In this document: piece after piece, positions 26,897 to 34,877 of the stretch
Layout: each line of letters starts with the position of its first letter
Position numbering within the stretch: position 1 is the first letter of the stretch
Source of the DNA: Polyangiaceae bacterium
GTDB lineage: Bacteria > Myxococcota_A > Polyangia > Polyangiales > Polyangiaceae
Direction of reading: 5' to 3'
Assembly (NCBI GenBank): GCA_029261965.1
Contig: JAJDAH010000345.1
Coordinates: 1 to 45,119, forward strand
Length of the DNA stretch: 45,119 nt
Made by a program: the position numbers and the translations under genes
Notes under the pieces: model-generated
The model's input: only the letters and a program-made list of their open reading frames with translations
Told to the model about the DNA's origin: nothing
Databases searched by the model: none

Positions 26897-27757
26897 TTAC
26901 GCGGGCGCCTGGTAGGCGCCGACTAGGGATTCAATCGTCTCGGAGCAGGCGGCGCAGACTTCTTCGATATCTGCCGCTCCGATACCCAGGCCCTCAGCCA
27001 CCCCGGGGATGTACAAACAATCGCCCGGATCATCCGTCTCGCCGTAGCCGCGCTGGTGCGCCACGGCCGCGGCGATGTGCACGATGCCAACGAGGCCCGG
27101 GTCGGTGAACCACGGGGCGGAGGTGGGGTCGTGGTGCCAGCGCGTCGCCCAGCGGGTGGCGTAGGGCAGCCGCCATTTGCGCGCCAGCACCGCCCCGACC
27201 AGGCCGTGGTCCATCCCCAGCAGGTCGCGCTCGACGCAATACGAGGCTTCTCCCTGGGGGGCCCCCGCCGCATCGAGGCGGGCTTCGAGCATGGGTCCGA
27301 TCAGCAGCTTGCCGCAATCATGAAGCAGCGCGGCGGTGAAGATGTCCGGCGCTTCGCGCCCGACGTGCGCGGCAAGGGCCGTGGCGATGACAGCGGTCGC
27401 CACGTTGTGGCGCCAGAATTCTTCAGCCCGAATCCCGTATCCTGGGATCTCGCTAGGAATCACTCGGGCGAAAGACGCGGTGATGACGACCTCGGTCATT
27501 TTCTGACGCCCGAGGAGCGAGACGGCCTGCTCGACCGTTCCAACGGCGCGGCGCAAGCCGAAGTAGGCAGAATTCGCCAACTTCAAGAGCGCGACGGTGA
27601 GCCCGACGTCGGTGCGAATGAGCTCGGCGAAGTCGCGGTGTGTGGAATTGGGATCGGCCTGCAGCTTCCCGAGACGCTTCATCACCGGAGAAAAAACCGG
27701 AAGCCCGGCCAGGTTTTCGTAGATCTCCTCGTTGGTGACGGCGGCGACGGTTCCCAT
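26897..27757 (-). CDS. HDOD-domain signalling protein
   Basis: A 286-residue protein covered almost entirely by an HDOD domain. It opens with LPVFSPVMKRLGKLQADPNS (about residues 18-37), then ELIRTDVGLTVALLKLANSAYFGL and the YFG-LRRAV-TVEQAVSLLG block. LLHDCGKLLIGPML near residue 150 keeps an HD-type motif. HDOD proteins are usually non-catalytic signalling or regulatory modules, often near c-di-GMP or chemotaxis systems; no EAL, GGDEF or receiver domain is attached here. The start is ATG. It is divergent from the TetR gene 69 bp away. A GGCGCCT/AGGCGCC hairpin with a 3-nt loop covers its last codons. Confidence 0.88.
   Translation of the reverse strand: MGTVAAVTNEEIYENLAGLPVFSPVMKRLGKLQADPNSTHRDFAELIRTDVGLTVALLKLANSAYFGLRRAVGTVEQAVSLLGRQKMTEVVITASFARVIPSEIPGYGIRAEEFWRHNVATAVIATALAAHVGREAPDIFTAALLHDCGKLLIGPMLEARLDAAGAPQGEASYCVERDLLGMDHGLVGAVLARKWRLPYATRWATRWHHDPTSAPWFTDPGLVGIVHIAAAVAHQRGYGETDDPGDCLYIPGVAEGLGIGAADIEEVCAACSETIESLVGAYQAPA
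26904..26920 (-). terminator. Hairpin over the last codons of the HDOD gene
   Basis: GGCGCCT-ggt-AGGCGCC: a perfect 7-bp stem with a 3-nt loop, inside the last coding bases. It has no T tract. It may help end HDOD transcription before the lipoprotein gene or protect the transcript end. Confidence 0.3.
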
Positions 27758-27826
27758 CGGTTACCGAGTTGAGCGGCTCTTGCCCGAGAACCTTGAGCCG
27801 CGGGCTCGGCCGACGGGTCGGCGCCC

Positions 27827-28498
27827 GTGATACTGTCCCCGAGCGTGCGGAAAAAGAAGCCGACCCGCGACAAGGAGCGCAGCCGGCGCAAGTTCATCGA
27901 TGCGACGATCGAAGTGCTTCGCCAGCAAGGGCCCTCGGGGCTGACGACCGGGCGGATCGCCAAAGCCGCCGGACTCTCTCAGCCGAGCTTCTATGTGCAC
28001 TTCACGGATATGGATGACGCGCTCCGTGTCGTCTCCGAAGAAGTGGTGACCGGCATCCGCTCAGCGATTCAGGACGCCAGGCAAAAGGCGGCGCCGGGCG
28101 CGGACGCGGATGCGGTGCGAAACGGCTACGCCGTCGCGGTCAACGAATTCCTCGCGCAGCCCGATCTCACCGAGCTCTTTCTCCGGCACAAGAACGATTC
28201 GACGGCGTTCGGCGAACGGCTGCGCGAGCTCGTCCAAGCGTTTCACCAGGACTTGCTCGCCGACCTCGAGAAGATGGGCATGAGAGGTGTCGTCGGAGAC
28301 CTGGAACTCTATGCGCACTTCGTGGTCGGCATGACACTGATGGTGGTCGAGGGCGTGCTCCTGGGGCGCCTCGAGGACAAGGAGCAAGCCATCGATGCGC
28401 TGGCCGCCGCATCGGTGTCGATGAGCGGCGCGTTTTCAGGAACGAACACGACGCCGTCGAGCTCCGCACGGTTACGCCGACGCGAACAGAGCCGGTGA
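27827..28498 (+). CDS. TetR-family transcriptional regulator
   Basis: A 223-residue regulator. The N-terminal helix-turn-helix (about residues 22-68) reads RRKFIDATIEVLRQQGPSGL, then TTGRIAKAAGLSQPSFYVHF, the typical TetR recognition-helix ending (S-x-FYVHF). The C-terminal ligand domain is helical and unclassified. The start is the GTG at 27827; a second GTG at 27845 is also possible, and neither has a strong Shine-Dalgarno sequence. The stop overlaps the UbiA-family start (GTGA), so the regulator heads the prenyltransferase operon and probably controls it and itself. The 69-bp gap to the divergent HDOD gene is the likely operator location, but I saw no clear palindrome. Confidence 0.9.
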   Translation: MILSPSVRKKKPTRDKERSRRKFIDATIEVLRQQGPSGLTTGRIAKAAGLSQPSFYVHFTDMDDALRVVSEEVVTGIRSAIQDARQKAAPGADADAVRNGYAVAVNEFLAQPDLTELFLRHKNDSTAFGERLRELVQAFHQDLLADLEKMGMRGVVGDLELYAHFVVGMTLMVVEGVLLGRLEDKEQAIDALAAASVSMSGAFSGTNTTPSSSARLRRREQSR

Positions 28499-29481
28499 GT
28501 GCCGCGGAGCCCATCGCCCGTCCGAAGCCCCAACCGGGACCGGCGAACACGGCTGGGCGTTGGCTCTCCGCGGTCAAACCCGCCAGTTGGCCCAAAATCC
28601 TCGTGCCAGCGCTGCTCGGGCAGGCCCTCGGAATCGCCGCTTCGATGCGCGTCTCCGCCCAAGGTGTCGCGTTCGGGCTCGGGTTCACGGTGTTCGACCT
28701 CATTTTTGTCGTCCTGATGAACGACTGGGGCGACCGCGAGGTCGACGCCATCAAGCGTCGACTGTTCCCGGATGGTTGCTCGCCCAAGACGATCCCCGAC
28801 GGAATCATTCCAGCTCGCAGCGTGGCGCGCGTTGGGCTGAGTTTTGGAGTCATGGCCGTGCTGTCGTCGATCGCCGGCGCGTTCGCTCTAGGGTCACCGA
28901 TTCTCTTCGGGCTCGGACTCGGCGGCGTATTCTTGTTCGTCGCGTACACGCTTCCTCCGCTCCGCCTCAACTACCGCGGCGGAGGGGAGCTGCTCGAGAT
29001 GCTCGGCGTCGGTGTCCTGCTGCCGCTCTACAACGCGCACGCGCAGGCTCCGGAGCGCTGGTCCGACTGGTCGGGGCGCTTGTTCGAGGTTTGGCCCACC
29101 ATGCTCGGCTTTGCCGCTCTCAGCCTCGCGAGCGCCATCGCCAGCGGCTTGAGCGACGAAACGAGCGACAGAGCCGGTGGCAAGAAGACGTTCGCGACGA
29201 CTTTCGGAAACCGCGCCTCGCGCCGATTGGTCGAGGTGCTGGTCCCCACGGGCGCGGTGCTTTGGCTCGTCGCGCCACTCGTCACCGGCGCCACCGTGAC
29301 GACTACGATGCCGGCGGCGGTGATTGTAGGGCTGCACTACCTCCGTATGCTCCGAGCGAGTGGCGCCGCTGGCACGGACGCTTTCGCCGCCCACGGGGTT
29401 TACAAGCAGCACTTGCATCGAGCCATTTGGTACGGCGCCAGCGTCCACGCCGTGCTACTCGCGGCCCAGGCTCTGTCATGA
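28495..29481 (+). CDS. UbiA-family prenyltransferase (copy 1)
   Basis: A 328-residue polytopic membrane enzyme of the UbiA superfamily, which transfers polyprenyl chains to aromatic or other acceptors with Mg2+. The first Asp-rich motif is NDWGDREVD (residues 76-84) and the second is DETSDRAGGKKT (221-232). Between them is PPLRLNYRGGGELLEMLGVG, a MenA-like segment shared with copy 2 in this window. Eight or nine hydrophobic segments are visible. The GTG start is coupled to the TetR stop, and the stop is coupled to the next gene (ATGA). The acceptor is unknown: quinone precursors, sugars and lipid headgroups are all used in this superfamily. The Pro-rich N-terminal 20 residues are not part of the fold. 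Confidence 0.88.
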   Translation: MSAAEPIARPKPQPGPANTAGRWLSAVKPASWPKILVPALLGQALGIAASMRVSAQGVAFGLGFTVFDLIFVVLMNDWGDREVDAIKRRLFPDGCSPKTIPDGIIPARSVARVGLSFGVMAVLSSIAGAFALGSPILFGLGLGGVFLFVAYTLPPLRLNYRGGGELLEMLGVGVLLPLYNAHAQAPERWSDWSGRLFEVWPTMLGFAALSLASAIASGLSDETSDRAGGKKTFATTFGNRASRRLVEVLVPTGAVLWLVAPLVTGATVTTTMPAAVIVGLHYLRMLRASGAAGTDAFAAHGVYKQHLHRAIWYGASVHAVLLAAQALS

Positions 29482-30209
29482 CGCATGCCGCCTCGCTCGA
29501 GCAACTACGCGAAATCGACACCGAGATCCGCTCAGCGGGAGAGCCCCGTTCGCTCGCGCCCAATCGACCGGCACCCAGCAAGCTCGAGTCCATCGGTCGC
29601 ACGCTCTTGACGGAACACGTCCCTCGGGCAACCGGAGCGACCTTCGTCGCTCAGGTTGCCCGCGTCGCCCGGGCCCAGCTCGAGTCTTTTCCCGAGAACA
29701 TCTTCTGGGACTTCGAACTGATGGCAAAAACGATGCTGGAGGCCGCCGTGCGCGGCTCGCTGCAAGAGCTGGCGGACACTATCGGCGGCCTGCACGAGCG
29801 TTTCGGGCAACCGCCGATTTCGTTTCGATACGCCCACGACTTCGTCTACGGCTTCGACTGGGCGAAGTGGGTGGCCCGCAAGCCCGCCGAACGACGTGAC
29901 GTCGGACCGTTCAGCCTCGAGTTCCTCCGCGCACTGCACCATCGAGGCGACGAGATGCTCGAAATGATCGCCAACGACGATCCGAAGTACGGACGTCTGC
30001 CGCCGAAAGCCCCTCGGAACCCGTTTCCATTCTCTCGCGAGCCGGAGCACGAGCTGGCGCTACACCTCGAGCTCGCCCGGCAGGGATGGATACCCGTGGA
30101 AGCCTGGCGATTCGACGCACCCGTGCTCTGGGATCGCCCCTTCGCGAGACACCGCGAAGAGCGCGCCACCGAGATCGGGATCCCCCAGAACCCCCAAGAG
30201 CACTGCTGA
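29478..30209 (+). CDS. Uncharacterised 243-residue protein coupled to UbiA copy 1
   Basis: I do not recognise this family. The ATG overlaps the UbiA stop (ATGA), so it is almost certainly real and co-translated. The protein is soluble-looking and mostly helical, with no signal peptide or membrane segment. Distinctive text includes FPENIFWDFELMAKTMLEAA (about residues 74-93), ISFRYAHDFVYGFDWAKWVA (about 115-134) and EFLRALHHRGDEMLEMIAND (about 153-172). The run of Trp/Tyr/Asp residues and paired His (ALHHRGDEM) could form a binding pocket. C-terminal residues from about 210 look loose. Its coupling suggests that it supplies or uses the prenylated product, or helps the membrane enzyme. That is inference only. 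Confidence 0.72.
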   Translation: MTHAASLEQLREIDTEIRSAGEPRSLAPNRPAPSKLESIGRTLLTEHVPRATGATFVAQVARVARAQLESFPENIFWDFELMAKTMLEAAVRGSLQELADTIGGLHERFGQPPISFRYAHDFVYGFDWAKWVARKPAERRDVGPFSLEFLRALHHRGDEMLEMIANDDPKYGRLPPKAPRNPFPFSREPEHELALHLELARQGWIPVEAWRFDAPVLWDRPFARHREERATEIGIPQNPQEHC

Positions 30210-30264
30210 CGGTGTTCGAGTAGCCGCTGGTCGCGGCGAGCCGCCAATCAAGGCAAACCGCCCG

Positions 30265-31167
30265 TCAGGGCGAAGCCCAGATCCACGCCGCCGCCGAGAG
30301 CACGAATGCGCTGGAGATAGCCGCGCCGCCGAAGATGACGAACCAACGGCAAGCTGCTCGTCGGTCAGCGTCCGCGAAGGTCACGAGCACCGACGCCGCC
30401 GCCACGAAACCCATCGGCGCGATGAAAACAGCGGCCCGGAGGATCGGATTGGCGTCCGGCACCACGAGCGAGCTGCCCAAGACCGCGAGACCGATGACGA
30501 GGAGCGCGACGACTCGCGCGGGGCGCTGACCCCAACGCACGGCGAAGGTGCGTTTGTTCGACCGCCGATCCGACGGGAAGTCCGGCAAGGCGGTGACGAG
30601 GTTGCCGGCGTAGCCGAGAAGAGCTGCAGGCAAGAGCGCCAGCCAGGGCAGCGAGAAGTGGCCGGCTTGCGTGTAGAAGCCCGCCACGGGCAAGACGACG
30701 CCGAGACCGGCTGCCTGCAAGAACTCGCCGTTTCCACGATACGACAACCGCAACGGGGAAAAACTGTAGGCCCACATCAAAGCCACCGAGAAAAAGGCGA
30801 AGAGCGGCATGGCCGGTCGCCCGAGCCCAAAAGCGAGCACGAGAGTCACCAGCGTCATGCCGAGCGCGGCGATCCGAGCGCCACTCGAAAGCTCGGCTCG
30901 GGTCAGCTTGCCTTCGACGAGCACGCGCGAGCCACCAGAAAAAGCGTTGTAAGTCGCATTTTGCCTGTCCGACTCGTAGTCGGCGACGTCGTTCGAATAG
31001 ACAATGAACAGCTGGTCGAACACGCCGAAGCAATGCACGAGCAAGAGCGGTAACCACGAGAACTCGACACCAGAGCGCACCGCCAGGGCCTGACCGAAAA
31101 AAAGAGGAAGGGCGATGTTCGCTTGCGCGAGCGGCCGAGAGGCCTGAATCCACGCGCGTAGCTGCAC
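30265..31167 (-). CDS. UbiA-family prenyltransferase (copy 2)
   Basis: A 300-residue UbiA-superfamily membrane protein starting at GTG. Its Asp motifs are NDVADYESD (residues 59-67) and DFPSDRRSNKRT (196-207). SPLRLSYRGNGEFLQAAGLG matches the equivalent MenA-like block of copy 1, yet the rest is only loosely similar, so these are diverged paralogues and not a recent duplication. About eight membrane segments are visible. It is convergent with the copy-1 operon (55 bp between stops) and divergent from the ArsA-type ATPase gene about 66 bp away. SGGSRVLVEGKL after motif 1 resembles MenA-type enzymes that use an aromatic acid acceptor, but I would not name it menA from this alone. Confidence 0.86.
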   Translation of the reverse strand: MQLRAWIQASRPLAQANIALPLFFGQALAVRSGVEFSWLPLLLVHCFGVFDQLFIVYSNDVADYESDRQNATYNAFSGGSRVLVEGKLTRAELSSGARIAALGMTLVTLVLAFGLGRPAMPLFAFFSVALMWAYSFSPLRLSYRGNGEFLQAAGLGVVLPVAGFYTQAGHFSLPWLALLPAALLGYAGNLVTALPDFPSDRRSNKRTFAVRWGQRPARVVALLVIGLAVLGSSLVVPDANPILRAAVFIAPMGFVAAASVLVTFADADRRAACRWFVIFGGAAISSAFVLSAAAWIWASP

Positions 31168-31233
31168 GACGACACTCTAGTATCGAGGAACCGGCTTGGC
31201 GACGACGTGGGAGTGCACTACCCAGGTGTCCGA

Positions 31234-32148
31234 GTGACGTTCGACCCATTCCGACAGCCGCTCCAGCTCTTCACTGGGAAGGGCGGCGTCGGAAAGAGCA
31301 CGGTCGTCGCGGCGATCGCGCGACGCGCGGCCCAACGAGGTCTCCGTCCGCTGCTCGTGGAGATGGGGCATCGCGCCTCGATGGAGACTGTGCTCGGCGG
31401 AGGAAACATCGGCTACGAGCCGCAGTCGATCGCCGGAGTGTCGGCGATGAACCTCGATTTCGACCAGGCCCTCGAGGACTACGTCGCCGAGAACTTCAGG
31501 AGCCGTCGGCTCGCCGGAGCCGTGCTCGGCAACTCCGCGGTGGCTCGGTTCGTGCGCGCCGCCCCGGCGGTGGCCGAGGTCGCCACGTTGAGCAAGCTCC
31601 GCGCGCTCGTGGCGAGTGACGAGTACCACCCAATCTATGTCGATCTCGACGCCACCGGGCACGCCCTGATGTTGCTCGAGCTGCCGCGGGTGCTCGACGG
31701 CCTCGTTGGCCGGGGTCCGCTCCGACGTCTATTGGCTGCACTCTCGACACTGCTCGGCGACCCAGAGACGACCGCGCTTCATCTGGTCACCCTCCCGAGC
31801 GAGCTTCCCGCTCAAGAAACGATCGAGCTCCATCAGGCACTGTCGAAACCGCCGGGGGCACCGCTCGGCGGGCTGTTCGTCAACAGAGTCCCGGGTGACC
31901 GGGCTGTGTCGACACCCCTGCTCGACGAGCTCGAATCTCGAGCAAGAAAGTCCAACTGCGCCGACATCGTCGAAGACGTGCACATCCTACGGCGACGCAT
32001 CGACGAGTCGAGACGGGCCAGCGCCGTCGTGAAACGACTGCAACGAGAGATCCCACTACCACTGGTCCGAATACCCGACTTCGACGCCGACATCGGCCCG
32101 AAACACTTGGACGCGATCGGTGGCACGGTCGAGAAGCAAATCGCATGA
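31234..32148 (+). CDS. ArsA-type P-loop ATPase, first of a pair
   Basis: A 304-residue ATPase of the ArsA/GET3 (SIMIBI) class. The deviant Walker A is FTGKGGVGKST, with both the signature Lys and the P-loop Lys. The switch/Walker B-like block is degenerate: YVDLDATGHALMLLELPRVL, where ArsA family members usually have DTAPTGH. I prefer the GTG at 31234, with AGGTG 5 nt upstream and the P-loop 14 residues from the start as usual; the frame opens at 31207. No ArsB-type membrane partner, arsenite Cys ligands or GET3 tail-anchor-binding groove can be recognised, so arsenic resistance is not implied. The stop is coupled to the second ATPase (ATGA). A heterodimer is likely. Confidence 0.86.
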   Translation: MTFDPFRQPLQLFTGKGGVGKSTVVAAIARRAAQRGLRPLLVEMGHRASMETVLGGGNIGYEPQSIAGVSAMNLDFDQALEDYVAENFRSRRLAGAVLGNSAVARFVRAAPAVAEVATLSKLRALVASDEYHPIYVDLDATGHALMLLELPRVLDGLVGRGPLRRLLAALSTLLGDPETTALHLVTLPSELPAQETIELHQALSKPPGAPLGGLFVNRVPGDRAVSTPLLDELESRARKSNCADIVEDVHILRRRIDESRRASAVVKRLQREIPLPLVRIPDFDADIGPKHLDAIGGTVEKQIA

Positions 32149-33335
32149 GTTGGCTCGAGAAGAAGCGCCTGCTCTTGTGCGTCGGACCGGGCGGAGTCGG
32201 CAAGACGACGGTTGCCGCCGCCGTCGCACTCGACGAAGCGCGCACGGGCCGACGCGTCGCTCTGCTCACGATCGATCCCGCCAAGCGCCTCGCGGACGCG
32301 CTCGGCCTCGATGGTCTCAGCGACGAGCTCACCCGCGTCGAGCTATCGAGCGACGCCCGCGGCGAGCTCTACGCCGCCATGCTCGACACCCAAGCGAGCT
32401 ACGACTCGCTGATGGCCCGGCTCAGTGGAGACACCGAGACGACTGCTCGAATTCTCTCGAACCCAGTCTATCGCGCTTTTTCGAGGACACTTGCCCGCTC
32501 GCACGCCTACATCGCGATGGAGCGACTGCACGCGATCATGGGCTCGGGTGAGTTCGACCTCGTGATCGTCGACACTCCGCCGACCAGAAGCGCCCTCGAC
32601 ATCCTCGACGCCCCGGACAACTTGGCACGGTTCCTCGACGACGATGTCGTGCGATGGTTTCTCGCGCCGCGGGCTCGCGGCCCTCTGGCCAAGCTTCTGC
32701 CGCGCGGCGGCCGAGCGGTGACACGCGTGCTCGGGATGCTGGCGAGCCAGCGACTCGTCGAGCAGCTCGCGGGGTTTTTCCAGGTGCTGCTCGACCTTCG
32801 CGACGGATTTCGTGCTCGCGCCGAGGAAACGCGCCGCATCCTGCGTGAGCCGTCGAGCGCGTTCGTGCTCGTGGGCGCCCCGACGCGAACTAGCCTGGAC
32901 GACGCGGTGTACCTCCGAGACGGTCTCACACAGCGCGACGTCACGGTAGACGCGATCGTGTGCAACCGCGCGTTCGTCGCGTGTTCGACCGATGCCACCC
33001 GACCGCTCGCCGAACGAGGCGATCGGCCGCGGCCGGAATCGACGGAGTTCGCCTCGAGCCAGCTGGGCCGCCTCGGCTACTCACCGGCGGAGCGCTCGCC
33101 GGAGCTCGTCGCCTTGCTTCGGGAGCTCGACCGCGAACGGCGAAGCGTGGTCCGCTCGAATCGGGCCGGCGCGGAAGCTGCGCGCGAGCTCCGGTCGAAG
33201 CTCGCGGGCGACTGCCACATTGCGCTCCTCCCCGAGCTGTCGGGCGTCGTGGCGAGCCTCGACAGCGTGGACGAGCTGAGCCGGGCCATTTGCTGGGAAT
33301 TTTCGCCCGGCTCGCGCTTGCCCTATGGTATTTGA
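32145..33335 (+). CDS. ArsA-type P-loop ATPase, second of a pair
   Basis: A 396-residue partner of the preceding ATPase. Walker A here is VGPGGVGKTT: the P-loop Lys is present, but the deviant-Walker-A signature Lys is replaced by Pro. The rest of the core is the more canonical of the two: LLTIDPAKRLADALGL (like ArsA TDPAHSL) and IVDTPPTRSALDILDAP (like DTAPTGHTLRLL). In SIMIBI ATPases the signature Lys reaches across the dimer to the partner's nucleotide, so a pair in which one member has it and the other lacks it suggests an asymmetric heterodimer. Mycobacteria have a comparable adjacent pair, Rv3679/Rv3680, as established knowledge. Coupled by ATGA to the first gene and followed 39 bp later by an outer-membrane protein. 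Confidence 0.87.
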   Translation: MSWLEKKRLLLCVGPGGVGKTTVAAAVALDEARTGRRVALLTIDPAKRLADALGLDGLSDELTRVELSSDARGELYAAMLDTQASYDSLMARLSGDTETTARILSNPVYRAFSRTLARSHAYIAMERLHAIMGSGEFDLVIVDTPPTRSALDILDAPDNLARFLDDDVVRWFLAPRARGPLAKLLPRGGRAVTRVLGMLASQRLVEQLAGFFQVLLDLRDGFRARAEETRRILREPSSAFVLVGAPTRTSLDDAVYLRDGLTQRDVTVDAIVCNRAFVACSTDATRPLAERGDRPRPESTEFASSQLGRLGYSPAERSPELVALLRELDRERRSVVRSNRAGAEAARELRSKLAGDCHIALLPELSGVVASLDSVDELSRAICWEFSPGSRLPYGI

Positions 33336-33374
33336 ATTCTCGCGGCGAACCATCGGAGTGCAGCGATTCGCGAC

Positions 33375-34877
33375 GTGGCCTTTCGTTATCCCGACCCGCG
33401 GATCCTCCTCACGGCGCTGACGTCGGCCGTAGCGCTTTGTTCACCGCCGGCCTTCGGGTCGAGCGCCTTCGAGCTCGCCGGCGCGCAAACGAGCCGAAAC
33501 GGACTGAACTCCCGCATCATGGCGACCGGCGCCGAAGCGACCTACTACAACCCTGCTCTTCTACCGCGCGCAGGTGCGCAGACCGAGGTCGGGGCGTACT
33601 TTCTGGTCACTCGGGGCGACATCCACCTCGACCCACGACCGGACAACGTGGATGTGCCGGTCTCCATCTACGACGCTCGCCTGCGCAATCCCGACGGATC
33701 GAGCTCGCGGCTCGAGCTTCGGCCGTTCCCGACCACAGAGATCCCCGAGCCGCGGGAGGACACGCTCGTGCGGAGCACGAGCTCCTACGCGACCCTCGGT
33801 GTGGCGTTCCCGCTGTTGAACGAAAAACTCGTGTTCGGGTTCTACGGCCTGTTGCCGATTCGTAACGTTCAACGTCAATCGTCCTTCTTCTCGGACGAGC
33901 GCGAGCAGTACTTCGACAACCGGCTCGAGTTCGAGCTTCTCGGGGATCGATTCGAGATTTCGAGCTTTGCCATCGCGCTCGGCAGCCAGGTGACCCGCTG
34001 GCTCGCTCTGGGAGCCGGCGTCGACCTGACCATCCGCAACACGGCGGTGACCGGGGTCTATGTTCCGGACGCGAGCGATCAACGTCGAATTTTCTTGAAC
34101 CCCGACATCCGCGTGGAAACCGCCATCTCTCCCTATTTCGGAATCGCGACCCAGCCCACGCCGGAGCTCGGTCTCGCCGCCACCGTGCACTTCCCGATTC
34201 GCAGCGATACCGACGGCATCAACGAGGTGCGCTTCTTCAACTTCGAATACCCGGACGACGAGGACGCCGTCGTCCAGACCTTCAAGTCTACCCAGGGCTA
34301 CGAGCCGCTCCGCGCGAGCACCGGGGCTTCTTACAAGTCACTCGACGAAAAAGGCCAGACCGAGTGGGGGCTCGGCAGCCACGTTTTACTCGAACGATGG
34401 ACGACCTATCGCGACAGGCACGGTGAAGCTCCACTCGACGGGTGGCGCAACACGTTTTCCGTGGCGGTCGGCGGCGTCGTCGGGTTCAAGCCGGGCTCGC
34501 TCGCACTCGACGCGGAGTACAAACCTTCGCCGGTTCCCGACCAAACCGGGCGCACCAACTACGTGGACAACGCGCGCATTCTCACGAGCGCGGGGTTCGA
34601 GACCCCCGTCAAGGTATTCGGCCTCGGATTTCGGTTCGGGGTGTACCTGCACGGCCAATACTTGGTTCCCCGAAGCGTCGAGAAGGACCCCAACGCGGTG
34701 CACCCGGTGCTCGACGAATTCCCGGACGGTTCCACCGATTTGGTCAACGATGAGGTCATCACCGAATCCACGGGCCTTCAGACGAACAATCCCGGCTATC
34801 CTGGATACTCGAGCGAGGGGTTCATCATGGGTGTCGGCGTGGCTTTCAAGTTTCCTGCGATTCGGAGAGAGCGATGA
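33375..34877 (+). CDS. FadL/OmpP1-like outer-membrane beta-barrel protein
   Basis: A 500-residue protein with a GTG start and an N-terminal signal peptide (LLTALTSAVALCSPPAFGSSA). The mature start FELAGAQTSRNGLNSRIMAT, then EATYYNPALLP, matches the FadL/TodX pattern (alanine-rich helix followed by YNPA). Many alternating amphipathic strands follow (for example FGIATQPTPELGLAATVHFP) and the protein ends VGVAFKFPAIRRER. FadL proteins take up hydrophobic molecules through the outer membrane. No strong Shine-Dalgarno sequence is seen before the GTG. It is coupled to the lipoprotein behind it (ATGA) and lies 39 bp after the ATPase pair. Function in lipid uptake is inferred from family; the ligand is unknown. 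Confidence 0.82.
   Translation: MAFRYPDPRILLTALTSAVALCSPPAFGSSAFELAGAQTSRNGLNSRIMATGAEATYYNPALLPRAGAQTEVGAYFLVTRGDIHLDPRPDNVDVPVSIYDARLRNPDGSSSRLELRPFPTTEIPEPREDTLVRSTSSYATLGVAFPLLNEKLVFGFYGLLPIRNVQRQSSFFSDEREQYFDNRLEFELLGDRFEISSFAIALGSQVTRWLALGAGVDLTIRNTAVTGVYVPDASDQRRIFLNPDIRVETAISPYFGIATQPTPELGLAATVHFPIRSDTDGINEVRFFNFEYPDDEDAVVQTFKSTQGYEPLRASTGASYKSLDEKGQTEWGLGSHVLLERWTTYRDRHGEAPLDGWRNTFSVAVGGVVGFKPGSLALDAEYKPSPVPDQTGRTNYVDNARILTSAGFETPVKVFGLGFRFGVYLHGQYLVPRSVEKDPNAVHPVLDEFPDGSTDLVNDEVITESTGLQTNNPGYPGYSSEGFIMGVGVAFKFPAIRRER

Noticed and set aside
26788-27108. 106-codon frame over the lipoprotein leader and HDOD gene
   Set aside because: Arg-rich, antisense to the HDOD gene, with no motif.
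28560-29477. Long N-terminal extension of the 243-residue protein's frame
   Set aside because: It runs through the UbiA copy 1 gene in another frame. The ATG at 29478 overlapping the UbiA stop is the sensible start.
31234-33335. Arsenic-resistance operon
   Set aside because: ArsA-type ATPases are present, but no arsB, arsC, arsR or arsD and no Cys ligands for arsenite are visible. The context is outer-membrane proteins.
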